Below, piece by piece: positions 43,922 to 52,998 of a DNA stretch of 64,000 bases (positions are counted from its first letter, which is position 1; each line of letters begins with the position of its first letter). The stretch lies in the NCBI RefSeq assembly GCF_900100535.1, contig NZ_FNDG01000017.1, positions 1-64,000 on the forward strand, read 5' to 3'. The notes beneath the pieces were generated by a model. That model saw only the letters and a list, made by a program, of their open reading frames with translations, was not told where the DNA came from and did not search any database. This DNA is from Phytopseudomonas flavescens. GTDB taxonomy: Bacteria; Pseudomonadota; Gammaproteobacteria; Pseudomonadales; Pseudomonadaceae. Both the position numbers and the translations under genes were made by a program.

Positions 43922-45955
43922 TTACTTGACGCGCTGGCCCGGCTTGGCGCCGCTGTCCGGGCTGAGCAGGTAAATGTCTTCGCCGCCAGGGCCGGCAGCC
44001 AGCACCATGCCTTCCGACACGCCGAACTTCATCTTGCGCGCTGCCAGGTTGGCCACGTACAACGTGAGGCGGCCCTCCAGCTTGCCTGGGTCGGGATAGG
44101 CGCTCTTGATCCCGGAAAACACATTGCGCTTCTCGTCACCGATATCCAGGGTCAGGCGCAGCAGTTTGTCGGCGCCCTCCACGAACTCGCACTTTTCGAT
44201 CAGCGCAATACGCAGGTCGACCGCTGCGAAGGCGTCGAAAGCGATCTCCGCAGCCAACGGATCCTTCTTCAGCTCGCCATTACCTTTGGGGGCTTCGGCA
44301 GCGGCCAGATCCTCCTTGGAAGCTTCGACCATGGCGTCGACCTTGGCGGGTTCGATGCGGCTGAGCAGTGGAGTGAACGGATTCAACTGATGATCGGCCA
44401 GCGGCGTGGCCAGGTCATTCCACGTCAGCGGCGCGACGTTGAGGAAGGCCTCGGCATCGCGGGCCAGATGCGGCAGCACCGGCTTGAGGAGGATCACCAG
44501 TTGACGGAACAGGTTGATGCCCAGGGAGCAAACCGCCTGCACCTCGTCGGCCTTGCCTTCCTGCTTGGCCAGCGACCACGGCGCCTTGTCGGCGATCCAG
44601 GCGTTGGCGCGGTCGGCCAGGGCCATGATCTCCCGCATGGCACGCGCGAAGTCTCGGCTTTCGTAGGCTTCGGCGATGCTCGGTGCGGCGCTCTGGAAGG
44701 CGCTCCACAGTTCCGGCTCGGGGTTGGCCGCCACCAGCACGCCGGCATTGCCCTTGTGGATGAAACCCGCGCATCGGCTGGCGATGTTGACCACCTTGCC
44801 GACCAGATCCGAGTTGACCTTCTGGATGAAGTCCTCGAGGTTCAGGTCGAGGTCATCGACGCCACGGCCCAGCTTGGCCGCGTAGTAGTAGCGCAGGTAC
44901 TCCGGATTCAGGTGGTCCAGGTAGGTTCGTGCCTTGATGAAGGTACCGCGCGACTTGGACATCTTCTGCCCGTTCACGGTCAGGTAGCCGTGCACGTTGA
45001 TGGCGGTCGGTTTGCGGAAGCCGGCACCTTCGAGCATGGCGGGCCAGAACAGGGCGTGGAAGTTGACGATGTCCTTGCCGATGAAGTGGTACACCTCGGC
45101 GCTGGAGTCCTTGTTCCAGAACGCATCGAAATCCAGTTCCGGGCGACGCGCGCAGAGGTTCTTGAAGCTGGCCATGTAGCCGATCGGCGCATCCAGCCAG
45201 ACATAGAAATACTTGCCCGGCTCGTCGGGGATCTCGAAGCCGAAGTAGGGTGCGTCACGGCTGATGTCCCACTCGTGCAGGCCGCCATCGAGCCACTCGG
45301 CGAGCTTGTTGGCCACCGATTCCTGCAGGGTGCCGCTGCGCGTCCATTGCTGGAGCATGTCCTGGAACTGCGGCAGCTTGAAGAAGAAATGCTTGGAATC
45401 CTTGAGCACCGGCACCGCACCGGAAATCGCCGAACGCGGGTCTTTCAGTTCGGTGGGCTCGTAGGTGGCACCGCATTTTTCGCAGTTGTCACCGTACTGG
45501 TCCGCCGCCGAGCATTTCGGGCAGGTGCCCTTGATGAAGCGGTCCGCCAGGAACATGCCTTTTTCCGGGTCGAAATACTGGGTCACCGAGCGTGTGGCGA
45601 TGTGGCCATTGTCGCGCAGTGCCGTGTAGATCGATTCCGACAGCTCGCGGTTTTCCGGCGAGTGGGTGGAATGGAAATTGTCGAACTCCACCAGGAAGTC
45701 GGCGAAGTCGCCGCTGTGCTCGGCCTTGACGCCGTCGATCAGCTGTTCGGCGCTGATGCCTTCCTTCTCCGCCCGTAGCATGATCGCCGAGCCGTGGGCA
45801 TCGTCCGCGCACACATAGATGCACTGGTTGCCGCGCAGTTTCTGGTAGCGCACCCACATGTCGGTCTGGATGTACTCGAGCATGTGGCCAAGGTGGATCG
45901 AACCATTGGCGTAGGGCAGGGCGCTGGTAACGAGAATCTGGCGAGCTTGGGACAT
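43922..45955 (-). CDS. metG: Methionine-tRNA ligase
   Basis: A 677-residue class I aminoacyl-tRNA synthetase. The HIGH-type motif is YANGSIHLGHML and the KMSKS motif is GQKMSKSRGTF. The zinc-binding Cys set is CPKCSAADQYGDNCEKCGA. The C-terminal tRNA-binding domain (RIALIEKCEFVEGADKLLRL) is present, as in dimeric enzymes. ATG 45955 gives MSQARQILVTSALPYANG, the usual start. Confidence 0.98.
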   Translation of the reverse strand: MSQARQILVTSALPYANGSIHLGHMLEYIQTDMWVRYQKLRGNQCIYVCADDAHGSAIMLRAEKEGISAEQLIDGVKAEHSGDFADFLVEFDNFHSTHSPENRELSESIYTALRDNGHIATRSVTQYFDPEKGMFLADRFIKGTCPKCSAADQYGDNCEKCGATYEPTELKDPRSAISGAVPVLKDSKHFFFKLPQFQDMLQQWTRSGTLQESVANKLAEWLDGGLHEWDISRDAPYFGFEIPDEPGKYFYVWLDAPIGYMASFKNLCARRPELDFDAFWNKDSSAEVYHFIGKDIVNFHALFWPAMLEGAGFRKPTAINVHGYLTVNGQKMSKSRGTFIKARTYLDHLNPEYLRYYYAAKLGRGVDDLDLNLEDFIQKVNSDLVGKVVNIASRCAGFIHKGNAGVLVAANPEPELWSAFQSAAPSIAEAYESRDFARAMREIMALADRANAWIADKAPWSLAKQEGKADEVQAVCSLGINLFRQLVILLKPVLPHLARDAEAFLNVAPLTWNDLATPLADHQLNPFTPLLSRIEPAKVDAMVEASKEDLAAAEAPKGNGELKKDPLAAEIAFDAFAAVDLRIALIEKCEFVEGADKLLRLTLDIGDEKRNVFSGIKSAYPDPGKLEGRLTLYVANLAARKMKFGVSEGMVLAAGPGGEDIYLLSPDSGAKPGQRVK

Positions 45956-46107
45956 TGTCAGGCTGTCATCGGCTGGAGGGAGGTCGATCACTATAAAGTA
46001 AGCGGGCGCGATCCGGCCAGCGGGCAAATAGCGCTGACATCGACTTGAATTTAGCGACCCAGGCGGGTTCCAACGAGTACCTTCCGCTCCCAGTAAGGAG
46101 ATGAACC

Positions 46108-46800
46108 ATGCCTGCAGTTTTACGTCCGCTCGCCTCTGCCACCGCTCTGGCCCTGTTGGTTGGCTGTGCCTCGAACAACCCCTACGACAACGCCGGTGGT
46201 GGCGCAGCCAGCGGTGGCGGCCACCGTGCCGCTACCTATGGCGGCCTGGCGGCGCTCGCTGGAGCGGCGGTCGGTGCGGCGGTCAATCACGATGACCGCG
46301 GCAAGGGCGCTGCGATCGGTGCCGTGCTCGCTGGTGCCGCCGGTGCCGGCTATGGTTACTACGCCGACCGCCAGGAGGCCGAGCTGCGCCGCAGCATGGA
46401 AGGCACTGGTGTGGAGGTGCAGCGCCAGGGCGACGACATCAAGTTGATCATGCCGGGCAATATCACCTTCGCCACCGACTCAGCGGATATCGCCCCGAGT
46501 TTCTACACGCCGCTGAATAACCTGGCGACCTCGTTCAAGCAGTTCCAGAACAACAGCATCGAGATCGTCGGTTACACCGACAGCACCGGTTCGCGCCAGC
46601 ACAATATGGCGTTGTCCCAACGTCGCGCACAGAGCGTGACCAGCTACCTGACCGCCCAGGGCATCGACGGCACGCGCCTGTCCAGCCGGGGTGCCGGCCC
46701 GGATCAGCCGATTGCCGACAACGCCACCGCCGACGGTCGCGCGCAGAACCGCCGCGTCGAGGTGAACCTCAAGCCGCTGCCGGGCCAGCCGGTGCAGTGA
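46108..46800 (+). CDS. OmpA-family lipoprotein with glycine-zipper segment, copy 2
   Basis: A 230-residue lipoprotein: lipobox LVGC near residue 20, Gly/Ala-rich zipper at about residues 43-80, and a peptidoglycan-binding OmpA domain (NITFATDSADIAPSFY, YTDSTGS, NRRVEV). It is a paralogue of the gene at 29077-29733, with the same domain order, the same MPGNITFA stretch and the same ending. AAGGAG is eight bases before ATG. It lies between divergent metG and mrp. Confidence 0.92.
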   Translation: MPAVLRPLASATALALLVGCASNNPYDNAGGGAASGGGHRAATYGGLAALAGAAVGAAVNHDDRGKGAAIGAVLAGAAGAGYGYYADRQEAELRRSMEGTGVEVQRQGDDIKLIMPGNITFATDSADIAPSFYTPLNNLATSFKQFQNNSIEIVGYTDSTGSRQHNMALSQRRAQSVTSYLTAQGIDGTRLSSRGAGPDQPIADNATADGRAQNRRVEVNLKPLPGQPVQ

Positions 46801-46896
46801 GTGGCAACGGCCGGTGGCCCCTCGGGTCATCGGTCTGCATCCAGCGCGTCGCTCGGGTAGGATAGGTGTCTATTCCTGCCATCTCCGGAGCCAAGC

Positions 46897-47991
46897 ATGA
46901 GCGCTGATATCCGTGCCGCGGTCGAAGCCGTGTTGCGCCAGTACACCGATCCCCATCTCGATCAGGATCCAGTCAGTGCTGGCTGCGTGCGGGCCATCGA
47001 GGTTCACGACGGTCAGGTCAGCGTCAGGCTGGAGCTGGGTTACGCTGCTGCCCTGTTCAAGCAGGGCTGGGCGCAACTGCTGCAGTTGGCCATCGAGAAT
47101 ATCGAGGGGGTGCACAGTGCCAGCGTGGACGTTGACTGTGTGATCGCCGCCCACAAGGCGCAGGCTCAGGTGCCTGCCCTGGCCAATGTCAAGAACGTGA
47201 TCGCCGTGGCATCGGGCAAAGGCGGCGTGGGCAAGTCCACCACCGCTGCCAACCTGGCCCTGGCCCTGGCCCGCGAGGGCGCTCGGGTGGGCATTCTCGA
47301 TGCGGATATCTATGGCCCCAGCCAGGGCATCATGTTCGGCATTGCCGAAGGTACGCGGCCCCAGGTGCGTGAACAGAAGTGGTTCGTACCGCTCCAAGCC
47401 CATGGCGTGCAGGTGATGTCCATGGCTTTTCTCACCGATGACAACACGCCGGTGGTGTGGCGCGGGCCGATGGTCTCCGGCGCACTGCTGCAACTGGTCA
47501 CCCAGACCGCCTGGGATGCCCTCGATTATCTGGTCATCGACATGCCGCCCGGTACGGGCGATATCCACCTCACCCTGGCGCAGAAGGTTCCGGTGGCGGG
47601 GGCGGTGATCGTCACCACGCCACAGGATCTGGCGCTGCTGGATGCCAGGAAGGGTGTGGAGATGTTCCGCAAGGTGAACATTCCGGTGCTGGGGGTGGTG
47701 GAGAACATGGCCGTGCACATCTGCTCCAACTGCGGCCACGCCGAGCACCTGTTCGGTGAGGGCGGTGGCGAGAAGTTGGCCGCCCAGTTCGGTGTCGACC
47801 TGCTGGCGTCGATGCCGTTGTCCATGGCCATCCGCATGCAGGCCGATGGCGGCAAGCCAACGACCATCGCCGACCCGCAAAGCCAGATCGCCATGCTCTA
47901 TCAACAGATGGCCCGTCAGGTCGGGGCGCGCATCGCTGCGAGCGCGGCGACGGCCCCGGCCGTACCGACCATCGTCATCGCCGACGATTGA
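46897..47991 (+). CDS. mrp: Iron-sulfur cluster carrier Mrp/ApbC
   Basis: A 364-residue P-loop ATPase that carries Fe-S clusters to target proteins. It has an N-terminal MIP18/DUF59 domain (residues 1-85), then the deviant Walker A AVASGKGGVGKSTTAANLALALA, and the CxxC cluster site ICSNCGHAEHLF. In PAO1 this (PA3481) is next to metG and dcd, as here. Terminator follows at 48062. Confidence 0.95.
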   Translation: MSADIRAAVEAVLRQYTDPHLDQDPVSAGCVRAIEVHDGQVSVRLELGYAAALFKQGWAQLLQLAIENIEGVHSASVDVDCVIAAHKAQAQVPALANVKNVIAVASGKGGVGKSTTAANLALALAREGARVGILDADIYGPSQGIMFGIAEGTRPQVREQKWFVPLQAHGVQVMSMAFLTDDNTPVVWRGPMVSGALLQLVTQTAWDALDYLVIDMPPGTGDIHLTLAQKVPVAGAVIVTTPQDLALLDARKGVEMFRKVNIPVLGVVENMAVHICSNCGHAEHLFGEGGGEKLAAQFGVDLLASMPLSMAIRMQADGGKPTTIADPQSQIAMLYQQMARQVGARIAASAATAPAVPTIVIADD

Positions 47992-48061
47992 TCACCGTTA
48001 CGCGTCCGCCTGGCGGGCGCGTATCTGCATGCCCGAGGGGCTCGGCAAAAAATGAGGCCAT

Positions 48062-48089
48062 AAAAAACCCCGCCGAGGCGGGGTTTTTT
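48062..48089. terminator. Bidirectional terminator between mrp and cold-shock gene
   Basis: AAAAAACCCCGCC pairs with GGCGGGGTTTTTT around GA. A and T runs flank it on both sides, serving the two convergent genes. Confidence 0.93.
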
Positions 48090-48103
48090 GTAGAAAGAGC
48101 AGG

Positions 48104-48313
48104 TTAGATAACCTGAACTTCCTCAGCTTGCATGCCTTTCTGACCACGGGTGGCCACGAAGGAAACCTGCTGGCCTTCTTTCAGGCTCTTGAAGCCATCG
48201 CTCTGGATAGCTTTGAAGTGTACGAACAGGTCGTCACCGGATTGCGGAGTGATGAAGCCGTAGCCTTTCTCATCGTTGAACCACTTAACGGTGCCATTCT
48301 GACGATTGGACAT
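48104..48313 (-). CDS. CspA-family cold-shock protein
   Basis: A 69-residue single OB-fold protein that binds single-stranded RNA and DNA. RNP1 is KGYGFIT and RNP2 is DLFVHF. It starts MSNRQNGTVKWFNDEKGYGF. TAGGAG is ten bases before the ATG. The leader between here and dcd is long and untranslated, as in many csp genes, which regulate through RNA structure. Which csp paralogue it is cannot be told. Confidence 0.93.
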   Translation of the reverse strand: MSNRQNGTVKWFNDEKGYGFITPQSGDDLFVHFKAIQSDGFKSLKEGQQVSFVATRGQKGMQAEEVQVI

Positions 48314-48640
48314 GTGATGTCTCCTAAGAACTAAAGAAATAACAGCCCTGGATAGAACCAGGCCGGGACTGAGTGCAACGAGTACTAGGAGTCGGACGAT
48401 GTTTGGATCGAAATCTAGGCATCATGTAGCGATTCGCGGTGACACATGCAGCACAGTGGGGTCACCATACCCGCTTTTTTCGCTAAGTGCGAATGGTCTG
48501 TAAGTCTTTCTGCGATTTCCTTGCATCATTGCCGATTGGGCAGGGCTCGCGGAGCCTGTCGAGAGGCTTTGAACCCTGCCCTCCAGCCCGGTAAGATGCC
48601 CTCACTTTTTCACCGCACAGACCTTCAGGACGGCCCCGCC

Positions 48641-49207
48641 ATGAGCATCAAGTCAGACAAGTGGATACGCCGCATGGCCCAGGAACACGGCATGATCGAA
48701 CCCTTCGTCGAGCGCCAGGTGCGCAACGAAGGCGGTCAGCAATTGATCTCCTACGGGGTGTCGAGCTACGGCTACGACGTGCGCTGCGCCGATGAATTCA
48801 AGGTCTTCACCAATATCAACTCGGCCACCGTCGACCCGAAGAATTTCGATGAGAAGAGTTTCGTCGACATCAAGAGTGACGTGTGCATCATCCCGCCGAA
48901 CTCCTTCGCCCTGGCGCGCACCGTGGAATTCTTCCGCATTCCGCGCAATGTGCTGACCATCTGCCTGGGCAAGAGTACCTATGCGCGTTGCGGCATCATC
49001 GTCAATGTCACGCCGCTGGAGCCGGAGTGGGAAGGGCACGTGACCCTGGAGTTCTCCAACACCACCACGCTGCCGGCTAAGATCTATGCCAACGAGGGCG
49101 TGGCGCAGATGCTGTTCCTCGAGTCCGACGAGGCCTGCGAGGTGTCGTACAAGGATCGTGGCGGCAAGTACCAGGGGCAACGCGGTGTGACGCTGCCCAG
49201 AACCTGA
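48641..49207 (+). CDS. dcd: dCTP deaminase
   Basis: A 188-residue enzyme of the dUTPase fold that converts dCTP to dUTP for thymidylate synthesis. The motif GKSTYARCGIIVNVTPLEPEWEGH carries catalytic Glu and the nucleotide-binding residues. ATG 48641 gives the usual MSIKSDKWIRRMA start. The frame is open upstream but without family similarity. It follows the order of PAO1 (PA3480). Confidence 0.97.
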   Translation: MSIKSDKWIRRMAQEHGMIEPFVERQVRNEGGQQLISYGVSSYGYDVRCADEFKVFTNINSATVDPKNFDEKSFVDIKSDVCIIPPNSFALARTVEFFRIPRNVLTICLGKSTYARCGIIVNVTPLEPEWEGHVTLEFSNTTTLPAKIYANEGVAQMLFLESDEACEVSYKDRGGKYQGQRGVTLPRT

Positions 49208-49232
49208 TACGCGCCCTCTGCGGGACGAATCC

Positions 49233-49256
49233 AAGCCGGGTGTTCCCGGCTTTTTT
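49233..49256 (+). terminator. rho-independent terminator of dcd
   Basis: Stem AAGCCGGG / CCCGGCTT with loop TGTT runs into a TTTTTT run. Confidence 0.88.
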
Positions 49257-49561
49257 GTGCCTCGCGATTGCTCCCGGGTGGGCACCCGGCGGGATGTCGC
49301 GCGACCACAGAACCGCTCACGGAGACTCCTCGCGGCGACGCGCCCTGGGCCGGTGGCCAGCCGCACGCAGGCGAATCGCAGGCAAAAAAAAGGGCGCCTT
49401 CAGCGCCCGGAGAAATCAATCGATGCCTGATTTCTGAGTAGGGGCATGCGGTGAAGTTCCACTGATTTATAGGGCGAACTGTTCGCCGCTGGCAGGTCTA
49501 CATCGTATCGAGGTGCACCACTGTGCGTGCCCGCTGAAATGCCACCTGCCGGAGAGACACT
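49257..49561. other. Intergenic region after dcd containing an orphan minus-strand terminator
   Basis: About 305 bp without a recognised gene. On the minus strand a terminator-like hairpin (49384-49408) ends in a T run although no minus-strand gene precedes it; the 150 bp upstream of it (49409-49561) could carry a small RNA. A short dyad GGCGA...TCGCC near 49470-49490 and the ribosome site of the next gene (GGAGAGAC) are the only other structures noticed. Confidence 0.4.
49384..49408 (-). terminator. Orphan rho-independent terminator, minus strand
   Basis: Read on the minus strand: GGGCGC, loop TGAAG, GCGCCC, then TTTTTTTT. The next gene upstream on this strand is separated by the plus-strand gene at 49562. 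It could end a small RNA or catch read-through from the nitrate transporter operon. Confidence 0.7.
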
Positions 49562-49789
49562 ATGAGCCAATGGAATATCGCCTACAGCAGAGATGAGGCG
49601 GCAGAAGTCCTCAAGGTCAAATCGAAAGAGAAACCCAGCCTCGAGCAGGCCGTGATCTGGCTGTTGGAATGGGCCGAGGAAAACCTCGAACGCCTCGAAC
49701 CGAAAGAGCAGCCCCACGAGGAGCAGACTCCCGCTGTCCGCCTGGAGGAGCGCTTCGGCATCACCGTCACCGGCATCGCCCGCGACTGA
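49562..49789 (+). CDS. Small acidic protein of unknown function
   Basis: A 75-residue protein, not recognised. It starts MSQWNIAYSRDEAAEVLK with GGAGAGAC just before the ATG. It is strongly acidic, with a middle helix-like stretch (EQAVIWLLEWAEENLERLE) and a charged linker (PKEQPHEEQTP), ending EERFGITVTGIARD. No signal peptide or membrane segment. It ends 10 bp before the stop of the convergent nitrate ABC gene. Coding status rests on ribosome site and composition. Confidence 0.65.
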   Translation: MSQWNIAYSRDEAAEVLKVKSKEKPSLEQAVIWLLEWAEENLERLEPKEQPHEEQTPAVRLEERFGITVTGIARD

Positions 49790-49799
49790 CGCAAGCCCC

Positions 49800-50660
49800 T
49801 CAGGCACGTGCGCGTGCCTTGCCGGTCAGCTCCTCGGTCGCGCCAGCGGCGCCACGGCGCGCACCCATGGGTTCGACCGCGCGCCGCTTCTCGTGCAGGA
49901 AGCTCAACACCCTGTGGCGATAAGCGTTGTAGCGCGGGTCGTCGGCCAGGGCGATGCGTTCGCGCGGGCGCGGCAGGTCGATGGTGAGGATTTCGCCGAT
50001 GGTCGCCGACGGGCCATTGGTCATCATCACGATACGATCGGAAAGCAGCACCGCTTCGTCGACGTCGTGGGTGATCATCAGCACCGTGTTGTGCAGTTCG
50101 CCCTGGATACGCATCACCTCGTCCTGCAAGTGGGCGCGGGTCAGGGCGTCGAGGGCGCCGAAGGGTTCATCGAGCAGCAGGACCTTGGGTTCCATGGCCA
50201 GCGCGCGGGCGATGCCGACCCGCTGTTTCATGCCGCCGGAAATTTCGCTGGGCAGCTTGTGCAGGGCGTGGCCCATGCTCACCAGTTGCAGGTGATGCAG
50301 CGTCCAGTCGCGGCGCTCGGCCTTGCTCTTGCTGCGCTTGAACACCTTGTCGACGGCCAGGGCGACGTTTTCCTGCACCGTCAACCAGGGCAGCAGCGAG
50401 TGGTTCTGGAACACCAGGCTACGATCCGGGCCGGGGCCGCGAACCTCTCTACCGTCGAGAATCACCGCACCGCTGCTGGAGTCGGTCAGGCCGGCGACGA
50501 TGTTCAGCACCGTCGATTTGCCGCAGCCGGAATGGCCGATGATGGAGATGTACTCGCCGCGCTCGACGTCGAGGTTGATCTGGTTCAGCACGTGGGAGGT
50601 GACGCCGTCACGCTCGAAGTACTTTTCCACCTGTTCGATGCTCAAGTAGTGCTTGCTCAT
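49800..50660 (-). CDS. nasD: Nitrate ABC transporter, ATP-binding protein
   Basis: A 286-residue ABC ATPase of the NrtC/NrtD/SsuB/TauB type. Walker A GHSGCGKST near residue 46, signature SGGMKQRVGIARALA, Walker B VLLLDEPFGALDALT, H-loop MITHDVDEA. It powers uptake by the nrtB-like permease, 11 bp upstream. The NasR-controlled leader and neighbouring nasA point to nitrate as substrate. Nothing in the sequence alone excludes nitrite or cyanate. Confidence 0.9.
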   Translation of the reverse strand: MSKHYLSIEQVEKYFERDGVTSHVLNQINLDVERGEYISIIGHSGCGKSTVLNIVAGLTDSSSGAVILDGREVRGPGPDRSLVFQNHSLLPWLTVQENVALAVDKVFKRSKSKAERRDWTLHHLQLVSMGHALHKLPSEISGGMKQRVGIARALAMEPKVLLLDEPFGALDALTRAHLQDEVMRIQGELHNTVLMITHDVDEAVLLSDRIVMMTNGPSATIGEILTIDLPRPRERIALADDPRYNAYRHRVLSFLHEKRRAVEPMGARRGAAGATEELTGKARARA

Positions 50661-50671
50661 ATCCGTATTCC

Positions 50672-51517
50672 TCAGGCCGATGTGCCGCGGGTGATGCGAT
50701 TGCCAACGAACAGCACCAGGCGATCGAGCAGGAAACCGACCACGCCGACGTAGACCAGGGCGAGAATGATGTCGCTGATGCGCGAGGCGTTCCACGCGTC
50801 CCAGATGAAGAAGCCGATACCCACGCCGCCGATCAGCATCTCCGCGGCGATGATCGCCAGCCAGGACAGCCCGACGCCGATGCGCAGCCCGGAGAAGATG
50901 TAGGGCGCGGCGGCGGGCAACATGATCTTCTGGAAGTACTCCACGCCATCGAGGCGCAGCACCCTGGCGACGTTGCGGTAGTCCTCGGGGATGTTGCGGA
51001 TGCCCACCGAGGTGTTGATGATGATCGGCCAGATGGCGGTGATGAAAATCACGAACAGGGCCGAGGGGTAACTGTCCTTGAAGCCAGCCAGCGAAAGCGG
51101 CAACCAGGCCAGCGGCGGCACGGTACGCAGGATCTGGAACAGCGGATCGAGGCCGCGCATGGCCCAGTTCGACTGGCCGACCAGCACCCCCAGGGCCACG
51201 CCGACGACCACCGCCAGGGCATAGCCGTAGGCTACGCGCTCGAGGCTGGCGAGCAACTGCCAGGCCATGCCGACGTCGGTGCCGCCGTTGTCGTAGAAGG
51301 GATCGACGATAAGTTCCCAGGTGTCTTCGATGACCTGGCTGGGCGGCGGCAACGATGCGTTGGCACCGCTGCACAGCAGTTGCCAGATCAGCAGCAGAGC
51401 GGCGGTGATTATCAGGGGGGGCAGCACCGATTGCAGCAGGGTGTTCGACAGGCGTTTCGACCAACTGGGGGCGATGACGCCAGCCGGCAGGGCCAGCGAT
51501 TTGACGGGCGCATTCAT
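50672..51517 (-). CDS. nasE: Nitrate ABC transporter, permease
   Basis: A 281-residue inner-membrane permease of the BPD family with about six helices. The EAA-type loop is NVARVLRLDGVEYFQKIMLP, followed by GLRIGVGLSWLAIIAAEML. It overlaps the substrate-binding gene by ATGA, indicating translational coupling, and precedes the ATPase by 11 bp. Confidence 0.92.
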   Translation of the reverse strand: MNAPVKSLALPAGVIAPSWSKRLSNTLLQSVLPPLIITAALLLIWQLLCSGANASLPPPSQVIEDTWELIVDPFYDNGGTDVGMAWQLLASLERVAYGYALAVVVGVALGVLVGQSNWAMRGLDPLFQILRTVPPLAWLPLSLAGFKDSYPSALFVIFITAIWPIIINTSVGIRNIPEDYRNVARVLRLDGVEYFQKIMLPAAAPYIFSGLRIGVGLSWLAIIAAEMLIGGVGIGFFIWDAWNASRISDIILALVYVGVVGFLLDRLVLFVGNRITRGTSA

Positions 51518-52863
51518 GGCGTTGCTCCGGTTAGGCCTTTCAGGGACAGGCTGTCGAGATAGGCTTGCGGGTTCTGCGGGTCGAAGGTCTTGCCGTCGAA
51601 AAAGGTCTCGACGCCGCGGGATTTGCCCTGCGGAATCTGCTCGGCGGGGACCCCCAGTTCGGCGGCGGCCTGGCGCCAGATGCCCTCGCGGTTGACGGTG
51701 GCGATCAGTGCCTGGCTGTCGAAATCCTCTGGCAGGTAGCCCCAGCGTTTGTTTTCGGTCAGGAACCACAGGTCGTGGCTCTGGAAGGGGTAGGAGGCGA
51801 ACTCGCTCCAGAAACGCATCCGATGCGGGCTGTTTTCCACCACGCGGCCGTTGCCGTAAGCGATGTTGCCTTGCAGGCGCGCCAGCAGGTCCTTGGCCGG
51901 TGCGCCAATCCAGCGGCGCTTGGCGCAGATCTCGGCGACCCTTTCCTTGTTCTCCGCGGCTTCGCAGAACATCTGCGCCTCCATCACCGCCTTGAGCAGG
52001 GCGCGGGTGGCATTCGGGTTGGCATCCACATAGTCGGCACGCAGCGACAGGGCCTTTTCCGGGTGATTGGCCCACAGCTCGCCGCTGGTCACCGCGCTGT
52101 AGCCGATCCCCTGGTTGATCAACTGTGCGTTCCATGGCTCACCGACGCAGAAGGCGTCCATGCTGCCGACCTTCATGTTGGCGACCATCTGTGGTGGCGG
52201 GATGACCACCGTCGGCAGATCCTTGTTGGGCTCGATGCCGCCGGCTGCCATCCAGTAGCGCAGCCACAGGTCGTGGGTGCCGCCGGGAAAGGTCATCGCT
52301 GCGGCGATTTTCTGCCCCTTGGCCCGCTTGGCGGCAAGCGCCTGCTTGAAGGCGCTGGCATCGCTGCCAAGCTTGAGATCCTGGTACTCGTTGCTGATCG
52401 AGATGCCCTGGCCGTTGAGGTTCAGGCGCGCCAGCAGAACCATCGGCAGCGGCGCGTTGTTGCTGGTGATCTTGCCGGCAGCCATCAGGTAGGGCATCGG
52501 CGTGAGGATATGGGCGCCATCGATACCGCCACTGCCGGCGCCGAGCATCAGGTTGTCGCGGGTGGTGCCCCAGGACGACTGCTTGAGCACCTCGACATCG
52601 GTCATCCCGTGCTTGGCGAACAGGCCCAGCTCATCGGCCACGAACAGGGGGGCGGCATCGCTCAGAGCGATGAAGCCGAGCCTGGCCCGGGTGGTCTCCA
52701 GGCCATCGCTGTCCGCCGCCCAGACCGCGCTGCTCAGCCCTGCGGGCAGCAGGTTCATCAACGCGCCGCTTGCAAGCAGGCCCGTGGAGCGCTTGAGAAA
52801 GGTGCGGCGCGCTTGATCGGCACTGTCATCAACGGTTGGCGCTGTACGTGGCTTGTCGTCCAT
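51514..52863 (-). CDS. nasF: Nitrate ABC transporter, substrate-binding protein (NrtA/NasF-like)
   Basis: A 449-residue periplasmic binding protein of the NrtA/SsuA family. A twin-arginine signal RRTFLKRSTGLLASGALMNLL is near residue 19, so export should be folded via Tat. The NMT1-like domain follows, with GFIALSDAAPLFVADELGLF. The frame extends upstream, but MDDKPRTAP at ATG 52863 fits the leader below. It is first in the transporter operon, behind a leader with an intrinsic terminator and a sigma-54 promoter. Confidence 0.92.
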   Translation of the reverse strand: MDDKPRTAPTVDDSADQARRTFLKRSTGLLASGALMNLLPAGLSSAVWAADSDGLETTRARLGFIALSDAAPLFVADELGLFAKHGMTDVEVLKQSSWGTTRDNLMLGAGSGGIDGAHILTPMPYLMAAGKITSNNAPLPMVLLARLNLNGQGISISNEYQDLKLGSDASAFKQALAAKRAKGQKIAAAMTFPGGTHDLWLRYWMAAGGIEPNKDLPTVVIPPPQMVANMKVGSMDAFCVGEPWNAQLINQGIGYSAVTSGELWANHPEKALSLRADYVDANPNATRALLKAVMEAQMFCEAAENKERVAEICAKRRWIGAPAKDLLARLQGNIAYGNGRVVENSPHRMRFWSEFASYPFQSHDLWFLTENKRWGYLPEDFDSQALIATVNREGIWRQAAAELGVPAEQIPQGKSRGVETFFDGKTFDPQNPQAYLDSLSLKGLTGATP

Positions 52864-52888
52864 CTCGTTATCCCCAAAAGGCGCGCAA

Positions 52889-52946
52889 TAAAAAACGGCG
52901 TCACACTCATGGCAGCACACGGGCTGCAACAAGGGTGGACGCCGTT
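52889..52946 (-). terminator. Leader terminator of nasF operon
   Basis: On the minus strand AACGGCGUC (52946-52938) pairs with GACGCCGUU (52902-52894) and is followed by UUUUUAU, 26 bp before the nasF start. The long loop holds an inner hairpin GCAG...CUGC. It lies in the leader rather than after a gene, as expected for antitermination control. Confidence 0.85.
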
Positions 52947-52951
52947 GTCCA
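52936..52951 (-). promoter_or_regulatory. ANTAR-type hexaloop hairpin in nasF leader
   Basis: UGGAC-AACGGC-GUCCA has a 5-bp stem and a six-base loop with A at position 1 and G at position 4, the loop consensus of ANTAR antiterminator sites. The loop and right arm are the same bases that form the left arm of the terminator, so the two structures exclude each other. NasR binding would favour this hairpin and allow transcription of the transporter. Confidence 0.78.
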
Positions 52952-52998
52952 GGATTCGGATTGTATGGAGGCAGGGCCTGCCTCTCGGTCATGCACGT

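Noticed and set aside
44390..45778. 462-codon plus-strand frame opposite metG
   Set aside because: metG is beyond doubt on the other strand; the frame shows no domain and has low-complexity composition.
48128..48334. 68-codon plus-strand frame opposite the cold-shock gene
   Set aside because: Antisense shadow of a textbook CspA protein.
49400..49807. 135-codon minus-strand frame over the small acidic gene
   Set aside because: It reads across the orphan terminator hairpin, lacks a ribosome site and competes with a better plus-strand gene.
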